This document shows, one piece after another, positions 13,687 to 27,137 of a DNA stretch of 64,000 nt. The translations under genes were made by a program, and so were the position numbers. The DNA is from Whitmania pigra (lineage: Eukaryota; Annelida; Clitellata; Hirudinida; Haemopidae). Under the pieces are notes generated by a model. It had not been told where the DNA came from and ran no database searches. It saw nothing but the letters and a program-made list of their open reading frames with translations. The stretch spans positions 571,501 through 635,500 of the forward strand of contig JAJTWR010000254.1 of the NCBI GenBank assembly GCA_021613335.1, given 5' to 3'. Positions within the stretch are counted from its first letter, which is position 1. Every line of letters starts with the position of its first letter.

Positions 13687-16600
13687 ATGACTGAACAAAA
13701 AAGCCCGGTGAACAAGCCTTCCATTCATGTCATTTTTAGGAAGATTGAGGAATCTTACCTTGTCAATACAGATATCACTGTGCATTACAGTATATCAGGT
13801 GATTTGGAGGTGAATAGCAATGACTGGATTGGATTGTACAGAGTAGGCTGGAGGTCACATTCTGATTATGTCTATTATGAATGGGCTCCAAACTCAAATG
13901 ATACTGAGAGGAGTTCAGACAATGAAAACAAAGTGGTCTTTCCTGGTTAGTTAATGTTTATTTATAAAGTGTCATGCTTAAGCATAAGGGGCACTTGATC
14001 ATTTGCATAGTGCTGCATCTCCAGGGTGCTTTGCAGCAAACTGGGTTGCTAACATGACACATAACGACTACCGTCGTTTGCAGGAATGACATGCTCTGAG
14101 CCAAGCTGCATTCTAGGATGCTAAGTTGCTTAATGGTCTTTTTTCATGACATAATGATGCATTCATTTTTTAAAGCAAAAAGATTGCCGAAGGATGATTG
14201 TGAATTTTACCAGTTCTGTTATGTGACATCGTCTGGCCAAGTTCAGGGTGCAAGTACACCTTTTCAATTTAAATCAATCATGGTGGATGATTTGGTTGAA
14301 GATGAGGATGAAAACAATGAGATAGTAGTTGTAAAGACAAAAACTTCATTCCTTGAAGATAACTTAGAGAAGGCAAAGAATTTAAATTCAATCTTGAGAG
14401 AGGTTATTGAAGCAGTTTTATCTTAAAGATGAATGAAATTTATTAATGTTAAATAATTTAATTTCTAGAAAATACAAATTCTTGAATGTGACATTGAGGT
14501 TTTGCATCTGGCTGAACATGATTGGTCATCAAAGTATCAAAAGAGCAAGGAGAGAGAAGAGGAATTGAGATATTTACTTAAGGTTTGAGAATAATTGAGT
14601 AATTGAATAGTAAATAACTTTCTGGTTCTATTTCTAAACAACAATATGACCAGATTGCTATTAATGTATAAACGGGACTTGCAAACTCTAATCGATTCGA
14701 TCACTTTTTAATGGCAGGAAAAGAGTGAAATGTTGTCTGAACAGAAGCAGAATAACAGCCATTTGCAGGACTGCATCAATGGTCTGCAAGAGAAGTTGGA
14801 CATTTTGGAACAGGTGTGCTTTATGACATTTCTCTCATTTGTTCATCTTTTATTTGTTTTATGTTTTGTGCGAACCTAGAAGAGTTGGTCATTTATTAAG
14901 AGTTATTTATATTGGAATAATGCATCATTTATCGATTTAGGAGAAGCACAGTATGGAGAAACGTCTTGACGACAATGATCTGTACATATCAAGCCTTCAA
15001 GAGAAAATCAAAAATTTGGTAACTGAGAAGGATACATTGAACGGGACTATCAGAGTCATGGAGGAAGAATTTAAGGTCTTTTAAAATTTATTTTGTGGTA
15101 TTTAATGTCACATTATGGTTTAATTCCAATGATTCTACAAAATATGTCTTGTTATCACTAACTTTGAAATGTTAATGGTTTTAATTCCATTTGGATTGAA
15201 GAAAACCTTTCAAGAGAGAGAAGTGTTGAAATTCAAAGTTACAGAAGAGGAAATTAAATGTGGAAAGTATAGAAAGGAGATTGAGCAGATAACTATGGAA
15301 CTTGCAAGCTTGAAGCAGGTCCATAATGAACTGGCTAAAATCAGTAATGAAGACAAGGTAATATTATTTTGTTTTTTTTTACCTGGTTTTCACTTTTTAA
15401 TCTCTAATGATTGTCCTAGAATCTGATTGGAAACTTGTTGGAAAGACTGCAGAATGCTGAGGATAAGTTAAGTGCAGCTGAACATTGCAAGATGATGTTA
15501 AATGAGGAAGTCTTGAATCTTAAAATGGCTCATGAAGGAACACTCTTGGACCATGAGGTAACAATCTTTTAAGTATGGATTGTGGCATGAATGTGTTTGC
15601 AATGATTCACTTTTGCAGATTTGTCAGAATGAAGTGAAGTCACTCAATGGAAAAATCAATGAATTGGAAGTTTTGCATTCTAATGAGAAAAAAGAATTTG
15701 AAGAGCGACATTCTGTGCAGGAATGTGCACTTCGCTCCAAGATGGAGGTTGTATTTTTAAGAACATGTGGTCTTTAAGGGATCAGATATTAATGTTAAAT
15801 AAATCTTTAGGAAATTTCATCTGTGGCGGATTTGTGTGCTAGACTGACAAAAGATGTTGAAAGACTGGAGGCTGAAGTTAAGAAACAGGATGAAAATGGA
15901 TCACTGTTTGCCCTTCAAACAGCACAGCAGAATCTTGTTGAAAGATATGCTAACTTATCAAAGAAGTTTGAGACAATGCAAAAAGCTTGTAACTCATTGA
16001 GATTGGAAAAAGTTGGTATAGCTGTTTTTTAGTAATTTAAAAATATTTTTAAACCAAGTGCACTTTTAGAAAGAGTTGGAGATTGAAAATTCAGAGTTGA
16101 GCAATGATAACAAAAGCATGAGAGAGAGGATAATTATGTGCCAACAGGCTTATAAAGAGAAGCATTCTGAGTGTAAAGCTCTCAAAGCCCAGCTTGTGGA
16201 AAGTAAGATCAAGATATATGAATTTGTATTTGAAGTATATTATTTAATACAATAATTTGTAGAGACCGACTCTCTCAAGGACATAGATGACCAAACCTCT
16301 TCTGGTAAATGTTTCCATTTTGCAATGTTTTGTGGAATTGGTTTTTTTGTTCCTATTGAAGGAGCATCAATACCATTCATACCTTCTTTTTACCATTTGC
16401 CATTTTTAAGATTGAAATTTAGTTTAAAATTGTAACATTCTCATACAAGTATTTCATATTTCAAAATACCTGCACTGCTGATAGCATCCAAGCTACAATG
16501 CATCTCATTTCCCATTTTAATGGGAAATTTTAATTACCCATGTTTTGTTGCAAGGTCATGGCACCATAGTAATTTTGTTTTGGGTTGTTTTATTAAGATG

Positions 16601-17220
16601 TTCATGCTCTCAAAGAAAATCTGAGGAAATACAAGAAACTGTTGTGGAAAGAAGGGGCAAAAAGAGAGGACTTATACAGGAAGCTTGATGATAAGGACAA
16701 AGAAATTGAGAGGCTTAAGGGAATCCTTTCTGTAAGTTTTCCAGAAAGGACACTTGTGAAATGAGCAAATTTCCAGAATTATTAATCAAAAATAATTTGT
16801 TTAGCAGATGACTGATACTGAGATGATATGTGAGGAGGAGCAGAAACCTTCTGAAAGAGGTTTGAAAAAGATCCCCTTCTATGCCTGTCACTGTTATCAC
16901 TAAATTTTGCATTTATTTAGATACTGAGATGAAAGTACAAACTCCAAGCCAAGGTTCTGAGGACCACAAGTTAGGAAAATTGCTTTTTTTTTTTAATTTT
17001 ATTTTATAATTTAACAAGTTATGGTTTAAGGTTGTTGGAAGGTTTGACTCTTTGTCCGTTCTGCTCAGTCTCGTTTGAAGGATGCGAAGACAGTGCCATT
17101 ACAAATCATGTAGAAAATCACATGGATAATGAGATTGAATGTCCTATCTGCAAGAAGAATTTTGATGGGTACAACAGAGAGGAAGAGGCTATGCAACATG
17201 TCCAAAGCCACTTCAATTAG
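13687..17220 (+). CDS. TAX1BP1: TAX1BP1-like selective autophagy receptor
   Basis: Fifteen exons: 13687-13945, 14176-14402, 14469-14582, 14718-14813, 14941-15075, 15202-15357, 15420-15557, 15619-15747, 15811-16011, 16070-16202, 16263-16304, 16598-16731, 16808-16859, 16921-16969, 17031-17220. All phases agree, giving 684 residues (human TAX1BP1 789). SKICH domain at about 12-118 (DWIGLYRVGW; FYQFCYVTSSGQ), then IVVVKTKT at 136-143 at the place of the non-canonical LC3-interacting motif. Residues about 145-600 are coiled coil. The last 60 residues hold two C2H2 fingers (CPFC...HVENH and CPICKKNFDG...HVQSH) as in TAX1BP1, where the fingers bind ubiquitin. The first two introns sit at the same places and phases as in the upstream short gene, so the pair arose by tandem duplication. 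Its 3' end faces SEC31, 315 bp away. Confidence 0.87.
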
Positions 17221-17535
17221 GTTGAGAAGTGGCATTTCCTCACAATTAGTGGAGCTAAGATATTTTGATTTGCCCTTTATAGAATACATTTCAAACTGCA
17301 TTGTTCTAACTACTTGTATACTTCTGGGTTTTTTCAATGACATTGTTTATTTTTCCAATCCTGGTTTATTAAAATTAAATGAGCTTGAGTTTGTCACATA
17401 TTTTCACACTGGAGAATGAGATTCATGCTCACTCATAGTTCGCTTTAGAGGGAAAACCATCCATAGGTGTCTAGAAGTCTGGTTAAACTTATGATTAAAA
17501 ATCCAAAGCAGAGTGTCAAGAGGACTGAAATCAGG

Positions 17536-20500
17536 TCAGCACAGCTGGACCTTGAGTTGGGATGCTGTATGGATCAGAATCTTGATACTTGGAAAGAAGC
17601 TACTGATTTCACTGAAGTTGCCCATACCAGCAATCTGTGTGTGGTATGCCAGCGCCATGTTATAGTCTGACTGTTGCATGCAGGAGACTATTTGGTGGAT
17701 ACCTGCTGCTATTGATGGTGATACCTGAAAAATGCTAAATAGATATGCAATCTCTTCACATGGGGGTAATGTAAAGCACTCACATTTCTATCACATAGAC
17801 GACTGTACAGGACTTCCAGCTTCTTGGAAATGTCATCTAGTTTCTTCTTTGTGACCTTATGTAAGATAATAAGCTTTATAAAGTTTCACAATCACAACCT
17901 CCAAATCTAAGTTGAGAAAAGTTGTGTTTCACATCAATGTTCTAAAGAATCTAAATTGAGTTAGCCAATCTTTTGAGCACTTATCACAGTATCTGAAAAG
18001 TATTATTTAAGTAGTGCCCTAAACTGAGGATCTTCCCTGGTCTGGATGGGTTGTGAATGTGTTAATTGGCCTGGTAATCATAACTAGATTAAGGCATGAC
18101 TGGGTTGTGTGCAAGATGAATTACTATTGCCAAACGCAAGAACCCATTGAGTTAACTAGCATTTCCACACAAAATTAAATACATAATAAAAGGATCTTGA
18201 AATGTCAAAAAGTGCCTTACCTGATTCACATAATAAATTAAATTGCGGTTAGATGTAGTGGAACAAAATCATGCAGAGCAAAGAATAAAATAATTCAAAT
18301 TAAATGATAGAATCACCAAGTTCTCGGCCCCGGCATAACATTTTCGAATGATCACATCAAAAACTTCCTTGACAATTTTGTGCTCTTCAGGTAGAGCTAG
18401 GTGGCTCTGAGTTTCTACCTTGGGCACCTGAATAAATTAAGAAGATAAAAAATACACAAAAAGACCTTTGAAAGCAAATTTTAAGAAAAAGTGTCTGGAC
18501 TTGAGGAAGGGGCTGAGGCTGTTCAACATGAAAGTCCTGAGGATCATAAAGTTTCCCTTGGTATGACTGACCTGATGAAACCATGGCAACCTGGAGGAGC
18601 ATTCATGACTTCGGTGAAGTATAATCATCAATCCTCATAGATAAAGAGATCACATACCTGGGAAGGTTTGCCACTTAATGGAGGAGGATCATTCCATGCA
18701 GGAGCAGGCTTGCTTGTGCCAAACCCTGGAAAAGAACTCACTAATTTAAAGCAAGGAGGGTAAATTGTGACGTCTTATGATAATGAATCTAACCCGGAGG
18801 AAAATTATGGCCGATTGAACTCGGGGGATTGAGAGTCATTGGACTGAAATATTAAAAAATAATGTTTGATAAAATTAAATCATTAAACAATTCCTTTGCT
18901 AAGTTCTTCAAAAATATACATAACATAATTGGAACTTTTAAAAACAGGGTGATACCAGCATGCTGAATAAAAATAACAATGATAGATGAAAAATGGATTT
19001 GAACAAGTGCCAACTTGTACAATGGTTCTGAAGGATGACAAGGAGGTAAATAAAATTGTCCTGGAAATGAAATTATTATTTATTATTAGCTTAATTTATA
19101 AAATAGCTTAAATAATAAAATATGTGGCAATTTAAAAATATTGCATATTAAAGAAGTAATCTAACCAATCATTGCTTTTGTATTTGTAGGTCGAATTTGA
19201 AAGCAGACAACTCACAACCAAACAAGGCAAAATAACTTTTAATATAATGGAAAAGAAACTCAAAACAACAACAACAAAACTCTACTCTTGGAACATCACA
19301 GACACAACAATTGCAATTAATCAACATCTAATTTAGTAGAAACATACCTGTTGATGGATTTAAGATATTACTCTCATAATGTGGAGGAGGCTGATTGGAC
19401 AGAAAGGACTGCTGATGCTTAGGGTTCATATTGCCAGTATATGAGGATGCCAATAAAGCTGGATTTGTTTGATTTGTGGTTGGTTTGTGGTGAATCTGAA
19501 ACAATTGAGAAAAGTAGTACCTGTAACGATATGAAATATTGCCCAAAACTTCATTTAATTTTCCACAAAATATACCAGAAGAGATCCCGGTTGATGATAC
19601 TGTTGAGAATACTGTGAATTAATTTGGACTGGTTTCTGTGCTGCAAGCTGTGGTTTGATGTCGATTACGTGGAATGGTTTTGGAGGGGGCTGATACCTGG
19701 AAGCATACTCCCTTCCAAGTGAGTTGAAGACACGATCTTTCAATAGTGCAGACTTTAACTAAAGTCACAAGAATAAAAACGTTTAGTTTTGATTTTTGAA
19801 GTTGCAAGTTTAAAGTTGCAAATTAATATTGAACCTAACATTGTTCAGGGGTATCAAATACCTCAGAGCTACCATTGCACAACCTTGTTCTGCAAGAACC
19901 TCTGCATATTCAGAAAGTCTTTCAGCAAGTAGATTTCCATGCCAGGCATTCTTGTTCATACTTGAAGGGGAATATTGTAAAACCGTGACTTTCTCTATTA
20001 CATCCTGTCCCATGAAATGTGATCAATTAAATCATCTTTAACTAAAACACTGTAAGCACATAAAATGTTTAGAAATAAAAGTAACTTTCTCATACAAAGA
20101 GGAGTGATTAAATTCAATAGATGATTTTGTATCAACGATTAATTTCTCATAACTTTCAAATTTGTATTGCTTTAATTTTTGTTTCACTTGTTACCACTTT
20201 TTTTAAATCAATTAAATTCGAATTTGAATTAAATTCAGTTAAAATGTACAATAATAATTCAGGAATGAGGTTCTGAAGGTGGCTGAAATTGCCAAAACAG
20301 ATCAATCAACCTCATGTTCTGATGACTTTTAAGTGATTGAAAACTTAACAGGAAAAAATCAAGATATATTAAATCAAAAATTATTTTAACAATAAATCAA
20401 TAACCTGAAGCTTTTGATGAGATGAAGAATCCACATTTTTTTCAAAATTTGCGACAAGTTGTTCGACATTGCTAGCAACAATAAAGCACAACTGAGCTTC

Positions 20501-23500
20501 CATGTTAAGCACCGGATCACCCTCATCTTCGAGTCGTTTCCCCAAAGAGTCTTGAAAAAAGTTGTTTAACGTCATTTGGAAATGCAGAAACAACTTTAAC
20601 AAATGATATTCTTAACTTTAGTATAATTACCTAAATGCATTAAAAGCCGTATATCTTTACAAAATCATGAACAATAGAAATAAATACTTACTGCAAAGAG
20701 ATGAGAGTTCCTCTGGATAAGAATAAGTGAGGATGATAAGAAGGATGTCCCTCCACTTTGAAATTTCATAAGAACTCACAATGGACTCAATGTTATGATC
20801 CATAATGGATGAAATTAACTACAATAATATTCCAATAATATATTGTCAAGCACGTTAAGATTATTGCAAAACAAATCCATTGACCTTATGCAGCCTTGAA
20901 TTCTTCATCTTCAAAATAGCTTGCTGAGTATTGAGAAAGAGCTTCTGGCCACCAGCATAAGCCAGCATTAGTGCCTCACTCAAGAACTGATTTTTCATGC
21001 AGATATTTACAGCTTCTTCAAAATTTGCTCTTACCAAAGCTTTTGTTAACAACTCTTCTGCATCTGATGAAATTTTAAGCTACTTAGTACATTTAAATTA
21101 AGCAATATTACTTCAAAACAAATAAATTTTGTTAATAAACAAAAAGATGAATAATTTAAAAATGTTGCCCTCCAGTCCAGGACCAGAAATAATTACTGGC
21201 CTTAAAAACATTTGGCCAAATTTTGTTCCTGATTGGCACAAAGGATGATATGACTGGAACCATATCAACCCCTATCAAAATCAGGGATATATCAAAATTA
21301 TTTGAGAAATATAAAATATTGGAACAAATCCCTTGCCATGCCCAAGTTGCAGCTTTTGCATATGCTTTTCAACTGAGTCAAATAAACCCTTCTGTGAATT
21401 TTTGTCATCCAATGCCTAAAAAAATGTTTCAAGTCTTTTACGTTGTATACCTTTTACATGTTTATAATAAATTGCATGTAATTTTGTATTTCATAATTTG
21501 TCAATCAAAATGTGATTTGAACCATTAAATTGGATTCTTCTTTGAGGTCTTCATTTTCAGTTATATCAGTATTGAAGAGTTTCAGATATTTTTCATGAGA
21601 GCCTGCTTCAAGACTAACCTGCAATTCATTTGGGTTGACAGTAGTAAATTATACAAATCACTTTAAGCCATTATTATTATTATTGTTGTTATTATTAGTA
21701 TTACTACTATTATTATTATTAATATGATTATTATTATTATTATTATCATCATCATCATTATTATTATTCAAATATCAAATATCATACTTGTCATTAAACA
21801 TTTTTTCAAAATCAGTTATAATCAATTAAGCTAAGAAAATGATTGAATTTAAATGAAATATTAAATTAGAAATAAAATCCTTTGGCAAACCTTAAGAAAA
21901 TTCCAAACTTCGGCATCATTTTGAAGGTTCCTTCCCTCCCCGCTCCCATCCACTTCGGAAACTTTCTTATCACAGAAAGATATCAAACTATCATTGTTTA
22001 AGGATTCCTCCAACTCTAATGCTCTCATCACCAAAAGAGGTTCTGTGACAACTTGACTGAAGGTTACTTGTGGTTTCCACTGTTCAGAACTCCCAGACAC
22101 CTTTGAGTTTGTGAAAGTCACAAGTTTGCCACCAAACTGCAGTTAAAAGATTGAAACTTAAAAATTATTAATTGGAAATACTAAAATGTAATCAAAATTA
22201 ACCCCAAACGAAGCCCCACAAGGCCTCTTCAACCACTTTGGAGCAGATTTCAATGCTGGAGAAGAACAGTATTTTGTGCCATCCAAAGCAAATGCATCAA
22301 CAACCTGCTTATAAGATTTCAGACAGATGACTAACTAGACAATGACCAATAACATTAAGTATATCATCAACATTCTCTAAAAAACCCTCAAATCAATCAC
22401 TGTAAAACAAAATATATACCAGCAGAGTTTAAATGTGCTCATAGCATGGAATTTTTATTTATATTCTAGTTACAAAACAGCATTCAAATGATATTCAAGA
22501 AGCATGGTTTGAACATCTTTCTTTGAGGTAACTAACCCTGTCAGTCATTTGATGGGATCCTTGGGTTATAGAGTATATGCTAATATGTCCATCAAATGAA
22601 CAACCTGATATAATGCCAGGATTTCTGGGGCACCATTGCACATCAAAGCACCATTGGTTGCTGTTTGGCAGCTCATACACTATCTACAGAGAAAAACCTT
22701 ATTGAAATTAAATCCTTTACCATTATCAGCGTCATCACAACCGACCTCCCCCGTACGGTGATCTGAATGTGGGTTCCAACACAAGACCCTGTTGTCTTTG
22801 CCACAACTGAGTAGCAGACCGGAATCTTGAGGACACCAGGCCAAAGAAAGAATTCCCCTGCAAGTTATTGTGACAAAACTAAAGTTCCTTTACAGCAATT
22901 CATTGAAATTATCCTAAGGCCTTAAACATGCATTTCTACCTGATTCTGTGATCTCTAACATATCTAGGCTTAACCTTCCACTAGCTATCACATAATGTTG
23001 TTGTCTGTTAGCTTTATTGCATGAAATTATATTAACAGTGCCATCAGAGATAAGTAACTTAATATTTGTGAGGGTAAATGACAACCATTTAGACATGATT
23101 TTAAAAATAAGTAGTTATAATGCAATTATTCTCATATAGTCAGAAAAAATTTATAATCCAAAACTAAATCTTTATTTGCTAAGTTAAAATACAGCTTAAC
23201 AAAAATAGAAAAACAAACCTGCTATGCCCCTCAAATTGTTTGACAGGAGAGGTGGCTGATCTCAGATCCCACAGCTGAACAGCAGGAGTGTGATCATCTT
23301 CAGATGCAATACATAGCTGAGTAGCAACATCAGGATGCCAGCAAACCAAACTGCACTTCATCTGAAATCTAAGAAATGAGCACTTAACATTACTTTTGAC
23401 AAATTTTCAAATAAATTCAATAACCCTTGACATGCTATCTCTGATTTGTATAATTGGCTCGTTCTTCCTCAAGTCCCAAACAATGCAATTACCATCTTGA

Positions 23501-24544
23501 GAAGAACCAAGAATATGCTGAACTTGCTTGTTCCATGCAACACTTACAACATCATGAACAGGCTGAAACAAACAAACAACAAAAATATACAAAACAATTT
23601 AAAGCCATAGTGTCAATCACTTTATGAGGACCCCACTTGAGCCTTGGAGCCAGGTGTCATGGGCTTGTCAGGGTTATTCAGATCCCAAATAAAAATCTCA
23701 GAATTCCCTGCTCCAGATGCCAGCAAATTAACCTAAGATGGAAAAAACCGTAAATCTGTCATTCCTCTCTTTTCTTTTTTGTCCATTTATTAATTAGATG
23801 CCAAATATTTTAATTAACTGAGAACAGTAATAAACCTGAAATGGATTGACATCAAGAGCAGAAACAGCTCCAACATGTTTGTCCAACAAATAAACTAGGG
23901 GTTCCTCTTTGCTGAAAATATTCTTTGGGTTCCAAATAAACAATCTTCCTTGCTCTGCACCGCCAATCAAAAAATCGGGCTGACTTGAATTATTAGGACT
24001 TTTGATTCCAGGAGACCATACCAACTTATGAAGCCTGTACAAAAGAAAGGTCCCAGCAGAGCAAATTAAAAGAGAGAACATTCGTTCATTCACCTGTCAG
24101 TAGTGGTAATAGACCCACAAGCTTTAGGTTCACTAGTGGTATCATCAAAGTCAAGCCTGAATAATTCCAAGCAAGCACTTGTGCTAGAAAAAACAATTTT
24201 GATTTTGATAGCAAAGTACTAGAAATGTTGCGAAATTAAATTTGCAATGGTTTATCAAAGGAAACAAATGTTAAGCAATCATCAAAATTCCACATAAGTT
24301 GAAGTGATTATCGATATGTAACTTAAAAATAAGGATGTCGTGATGCAAATAAGAACTATTTTCTAATGTCGAAGAGACAAACTTAATTTCAAAACGCGCA
24401 ATGACTCATAAATAAGAATTGATTTACCTACCTAAACGAAGAATCAAGCTGTTGTGCAGCAGTCGCCGCGGCTAGGTAAGTTGGATGTCGGAACGACGGA
24501 GACCAGGCCACATTGGCGGTACGCTTAATTTCTTTTATTTTCAT
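17536..24544 (-). CDS. SEC31A: SEC31, outer COPII coat subunit
   Basis: SEC31 with SEC13 forms the outer cage of COPII vesicles at ER exit sites. About 24 exons run from ATG at 24544 ([16 protein letters not shown]) to TGA at 17536-17538, coding roughly 1,030 residues (human SEC31A 1,220). N-terminal WD40 propeller: exons near 24110-24184, 23832-24037, 23630-23733, 23430-23565 ([17 protein letters not shown]), 23220-23360 ([16 protein letters not shown]), 22745-22860, 22532-22681 ([15 protein letters not shown]). Then the exon with FGGKLVTF at 21888-22139, and the helical solenoid (20405-21065; [13 protein letters not shown]). A Pro/Gln-rich middle (18490-19760) includes WNDPPPLSG, like the SEC23-binding linker. 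The conserved C-terminal helical domain (17536-18430) ends in the family-type segment with [11 protein letters not shown]. Exact borders of some linker exons (18960-19070) are uncertain. Confidence 0.88.
21673..21770. repeat. (ATT)n/(ATC)n microsatellite in a SEC31 intron
   Basis: An interrupted trinucleotide array of ATT with GTT, ACT and ATC variants, about 98 bp, inside a SEC31 intron. Likely length-polymorphic. Confidence 0.8.
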
Positions 24545-25511
24545 TGAAGTAATAACTTACAAAACTCTTTCAAAAAGAAATAATCCGATTTGGGATTAAG
24601 TCTTAAGACCCTCAAAAAATCAACTAAATCTACGTGGCGCTGCAGAACGTCTGAGAATAACAAAGTCAGCAAAAACTAGGGATGACCAAAAGCGATGTGG
24701 CGTCTGCATAACTAATATAAGTGACTATTGCATAGCATCCATAAAATTCTCGTGGTTAAATTGCTTGATAACCATAAATTAATACTGGATGAGTAAGTTA
24801 AGCTGCTCAAAGGAGATGCTCAAAAACAAAATTATCGAATTTAAATTAATAATTATTGAATGGTCAATAATTGTGGACAGGAAGAGCAGGGAAGGTGAAC
24901 CACCGACCAAGAAAGAAACAAAAGTGTACTCACAATAAAAAAAAATTAACATCTAAAACCATCAAATAACATTATTGCAGCACTTAACGTTCTTTTTCAG
25001 GATGGCCTTCAGGTCAAAAGTGGGTTATTATTATTATTAAATAATGATAATGATTCCGAATTTAAATATGGTTGATATTGTATGATCAAACAAGACTTCA
25101 AGACCACTTCAATATTGAGGGTTTCTTTGAAGAAATAGTGTTTAAGCCAAGAAGGTGTTTCGATTGGATCGTTGTTGTAACACAGTGCAACAAATGTATA
25201 AAGGTTACACGCACTACTTAATTTTATCATAACTCCCAAAATATTGAACTGATCAAAGCCAAATTTGGAATTTATATGTACACTGTGATGTTTCATAATA
25301 TTGCCAATTTTTTTTTCGATTGAAAACGTTATTTTCGGCCATGTAAAAAGGTTCCAAGCACTCTGGAAAAATTCTACTTATGGTCAAATTATCAGTCAAT
25401 TAATTCTTATATTTTCTTCAAACAGTATTTTTAATGCTTAGTGACTTGTCTTTTATTATTCAAAATATTTTTACGTACATTTAATTAATTGATTTAATAA
25501 TTACCTCAAAC
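24545..25511. other. 5' flank of SEC31 and spacer
   Basis: No exon chain is visible. The 95-codon minus frame at 25009-25296 has no recognised family. The SEC31 promoter should lie just right of 24544. Confidence 0.4.
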
Positions 25512-26004
25512 CAGTGGCGTAGGAGTGGTCCGCCATGGCATTTTGAGGGGTACATAAAAAATGTTTTACTATGTCCATTGAAGAAACAGATTTCAGCAAG
25601 TTCATGATCTTGCAAACAAATACGCCTTTCTCACACCATCAAATCCTCTTGATGATAATTATGATTGGCGCAGTTGATGAAGACAAAGAGACATAAGAGT
25701 TCTCTGCCGAAAGTAAGAGATTGAAGTATTTTGTGGAAGCTTTATGAAACGATAAAATCGATGGTCCCTTTCAACTTTTGAGCTTCATACAGAGATACCA
25801 CCTTGGGGATTCTGCCCCTAATACTGTGATCTTTCTCCAAACTTAAGTAAATAAAAAATTCTCTTCAGTCAAGGCTTACACATCTGGCAGTCCTCTCTGT
25901 GAACAAAACTTGGAGGTTAACGGATTATTAACGGCCAAGAGGGGGCGACAAATCCTATGACCTCCCGGTGCGGCAAGAACAGTTGGGACGCCACTGCCTA
26001 AAAC
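25504..26004. mobile_element. Non-autonomous hAT element
   Basis: The element spans 25512-25996 (485 bp), starting CAGTGGCGTAG and ending GACGCCACTG. It is flanked by CCTCAAAC (25504-25511) and CCTAAAAC (25997-26004), an 8-bp target duplication with one mismatch. No transposase frame is visible. Confidence 0.75.
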
Positions 26005-26281
26005 TAATCTTTTTATATGACTTTGTTATATGACTTTCTGTCACAGCAACTAAATTTTGTTGCCCCACGAGTTTTGGTTAAAAACAAAAAAGTTATCTCT
26101 TCAAGTTGCGCGATATATCTTTTGTAAATGACGACCCTGCTCTTCCAGCAATCTTTTTTTTCTTAAATTATGCCTTTCTATCTCTATATATTTTATTGAG
26201 GACTTTTTACCAAACATTTTCAAATAAGTTGAGGTCTAGAGATATTAATGATCAGCTCGTAACCTCGGTTTTTAGGGGTCA

Positions 26282-26356
26282 CCGCCGAAAAATTCATCTC
26301 CGGAAAATTCTTCGCCAGAAAATTCATTTCCGGAAATTTCATCGCCCAAAAAAAAT
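26282..26356. repeat. 15-bp tandem repeat, five units
   Basis: Five 15-bp units begin with CGCC, CTCC, CGCC, TTCC and CGCC, each followed by an A-rich run and mostly ending TTCAT. Odd and even units alternate, suggesting a 30-bp higher-order unit. It lies within an open frame (26106-26396) that looks coding only because the period is a multiple of three. Confidence 0.75.
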
Positions 26357-26799
26357 TAAGAATAAGTGGTTGCATTTACATTTATGTAGAGGATAGCCCT
26401 CTCAAAATAAAGTTTACAAAGATATTGCATGTACAATGTGCCTGTAGCATCCATCGTTTGGAAATAACATATAAGTCAAAAATCATTAATTTATTTAATA
26501 CGTGCATTAATTAGAAACTTGGAAGTGAAGATCCAGTAATAACATCCAGCTTCCCCTTAGCACATTGTGCTGTATTATACACAGCACATCTCAAACCTCG
26601 TTTCCTCCCAATAAAACCTCAATCTCAGCCAGTCTGTTGTCAACTCCAAGAATCCAATAATACGCTTACGTCATAAAGGAAACTGCAACTAACTAAAATA
26701 TTTTATTTAAAACAAGATCAAATTATAAACTAAAATTTTGAGCCAAGCCCCTCAAATATTCAATAATGTTCCGTTCACCTAACAAACTCAGACTGAAGA

Positions 26800-27137
26800 T
26801 TCCGCTGTTATCGTGCTACTCAGAAACTTATTACCCTGTAAGGGTTCCCGCAGTGGAACTTGGCTCACAGTCCCACTATTGCAGCCCAATGTAATTGAAG
26901 CAAGAGCGATAGAAACAGCCAACATGGAAACTGTTGGAATACCGTGAATACCACTTATCCAAACTGAAACGTAAACAGTCTCTTCTCCGTTTAGCTTTTT
27001 CTACGACGATCGATAAATCTCAGGGTCAAACTTTCAAAAAACTTTGCATCGACCTAGGAAAACCGATTTTCAGCCATGGACAACTCTGTTTAGGACTGCC
27101 CAGAGTACGATCGTTCGACTCTGTAACTATTATCTGA
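26800..27137 (+). mobile_element. PIF1/Helitron helicase C-terminal relic
   Basis: The frame at 26934-27137 encodes STTIDKSQGQTFKKLCIDLG, then FSHGQLCLGLPRVRSFDS, the last conserved motifs of PIF1-type helicases such as those of Helitrons. Upstream (26880-26930) worn codons resemble the preceding part (VIEARAIETAN). The rest of the helicase and the Rep domain are not seen. Helitron origin is likely but a stray PIF1 copy cannot be excluded. Confidence 0.65.

Noticed and set aside
26106..26396. A 96-codon basic frame as a gene
   Set aside because: Its basic half translates a 15-bp tandem repeat; the remainder is unremarkable.
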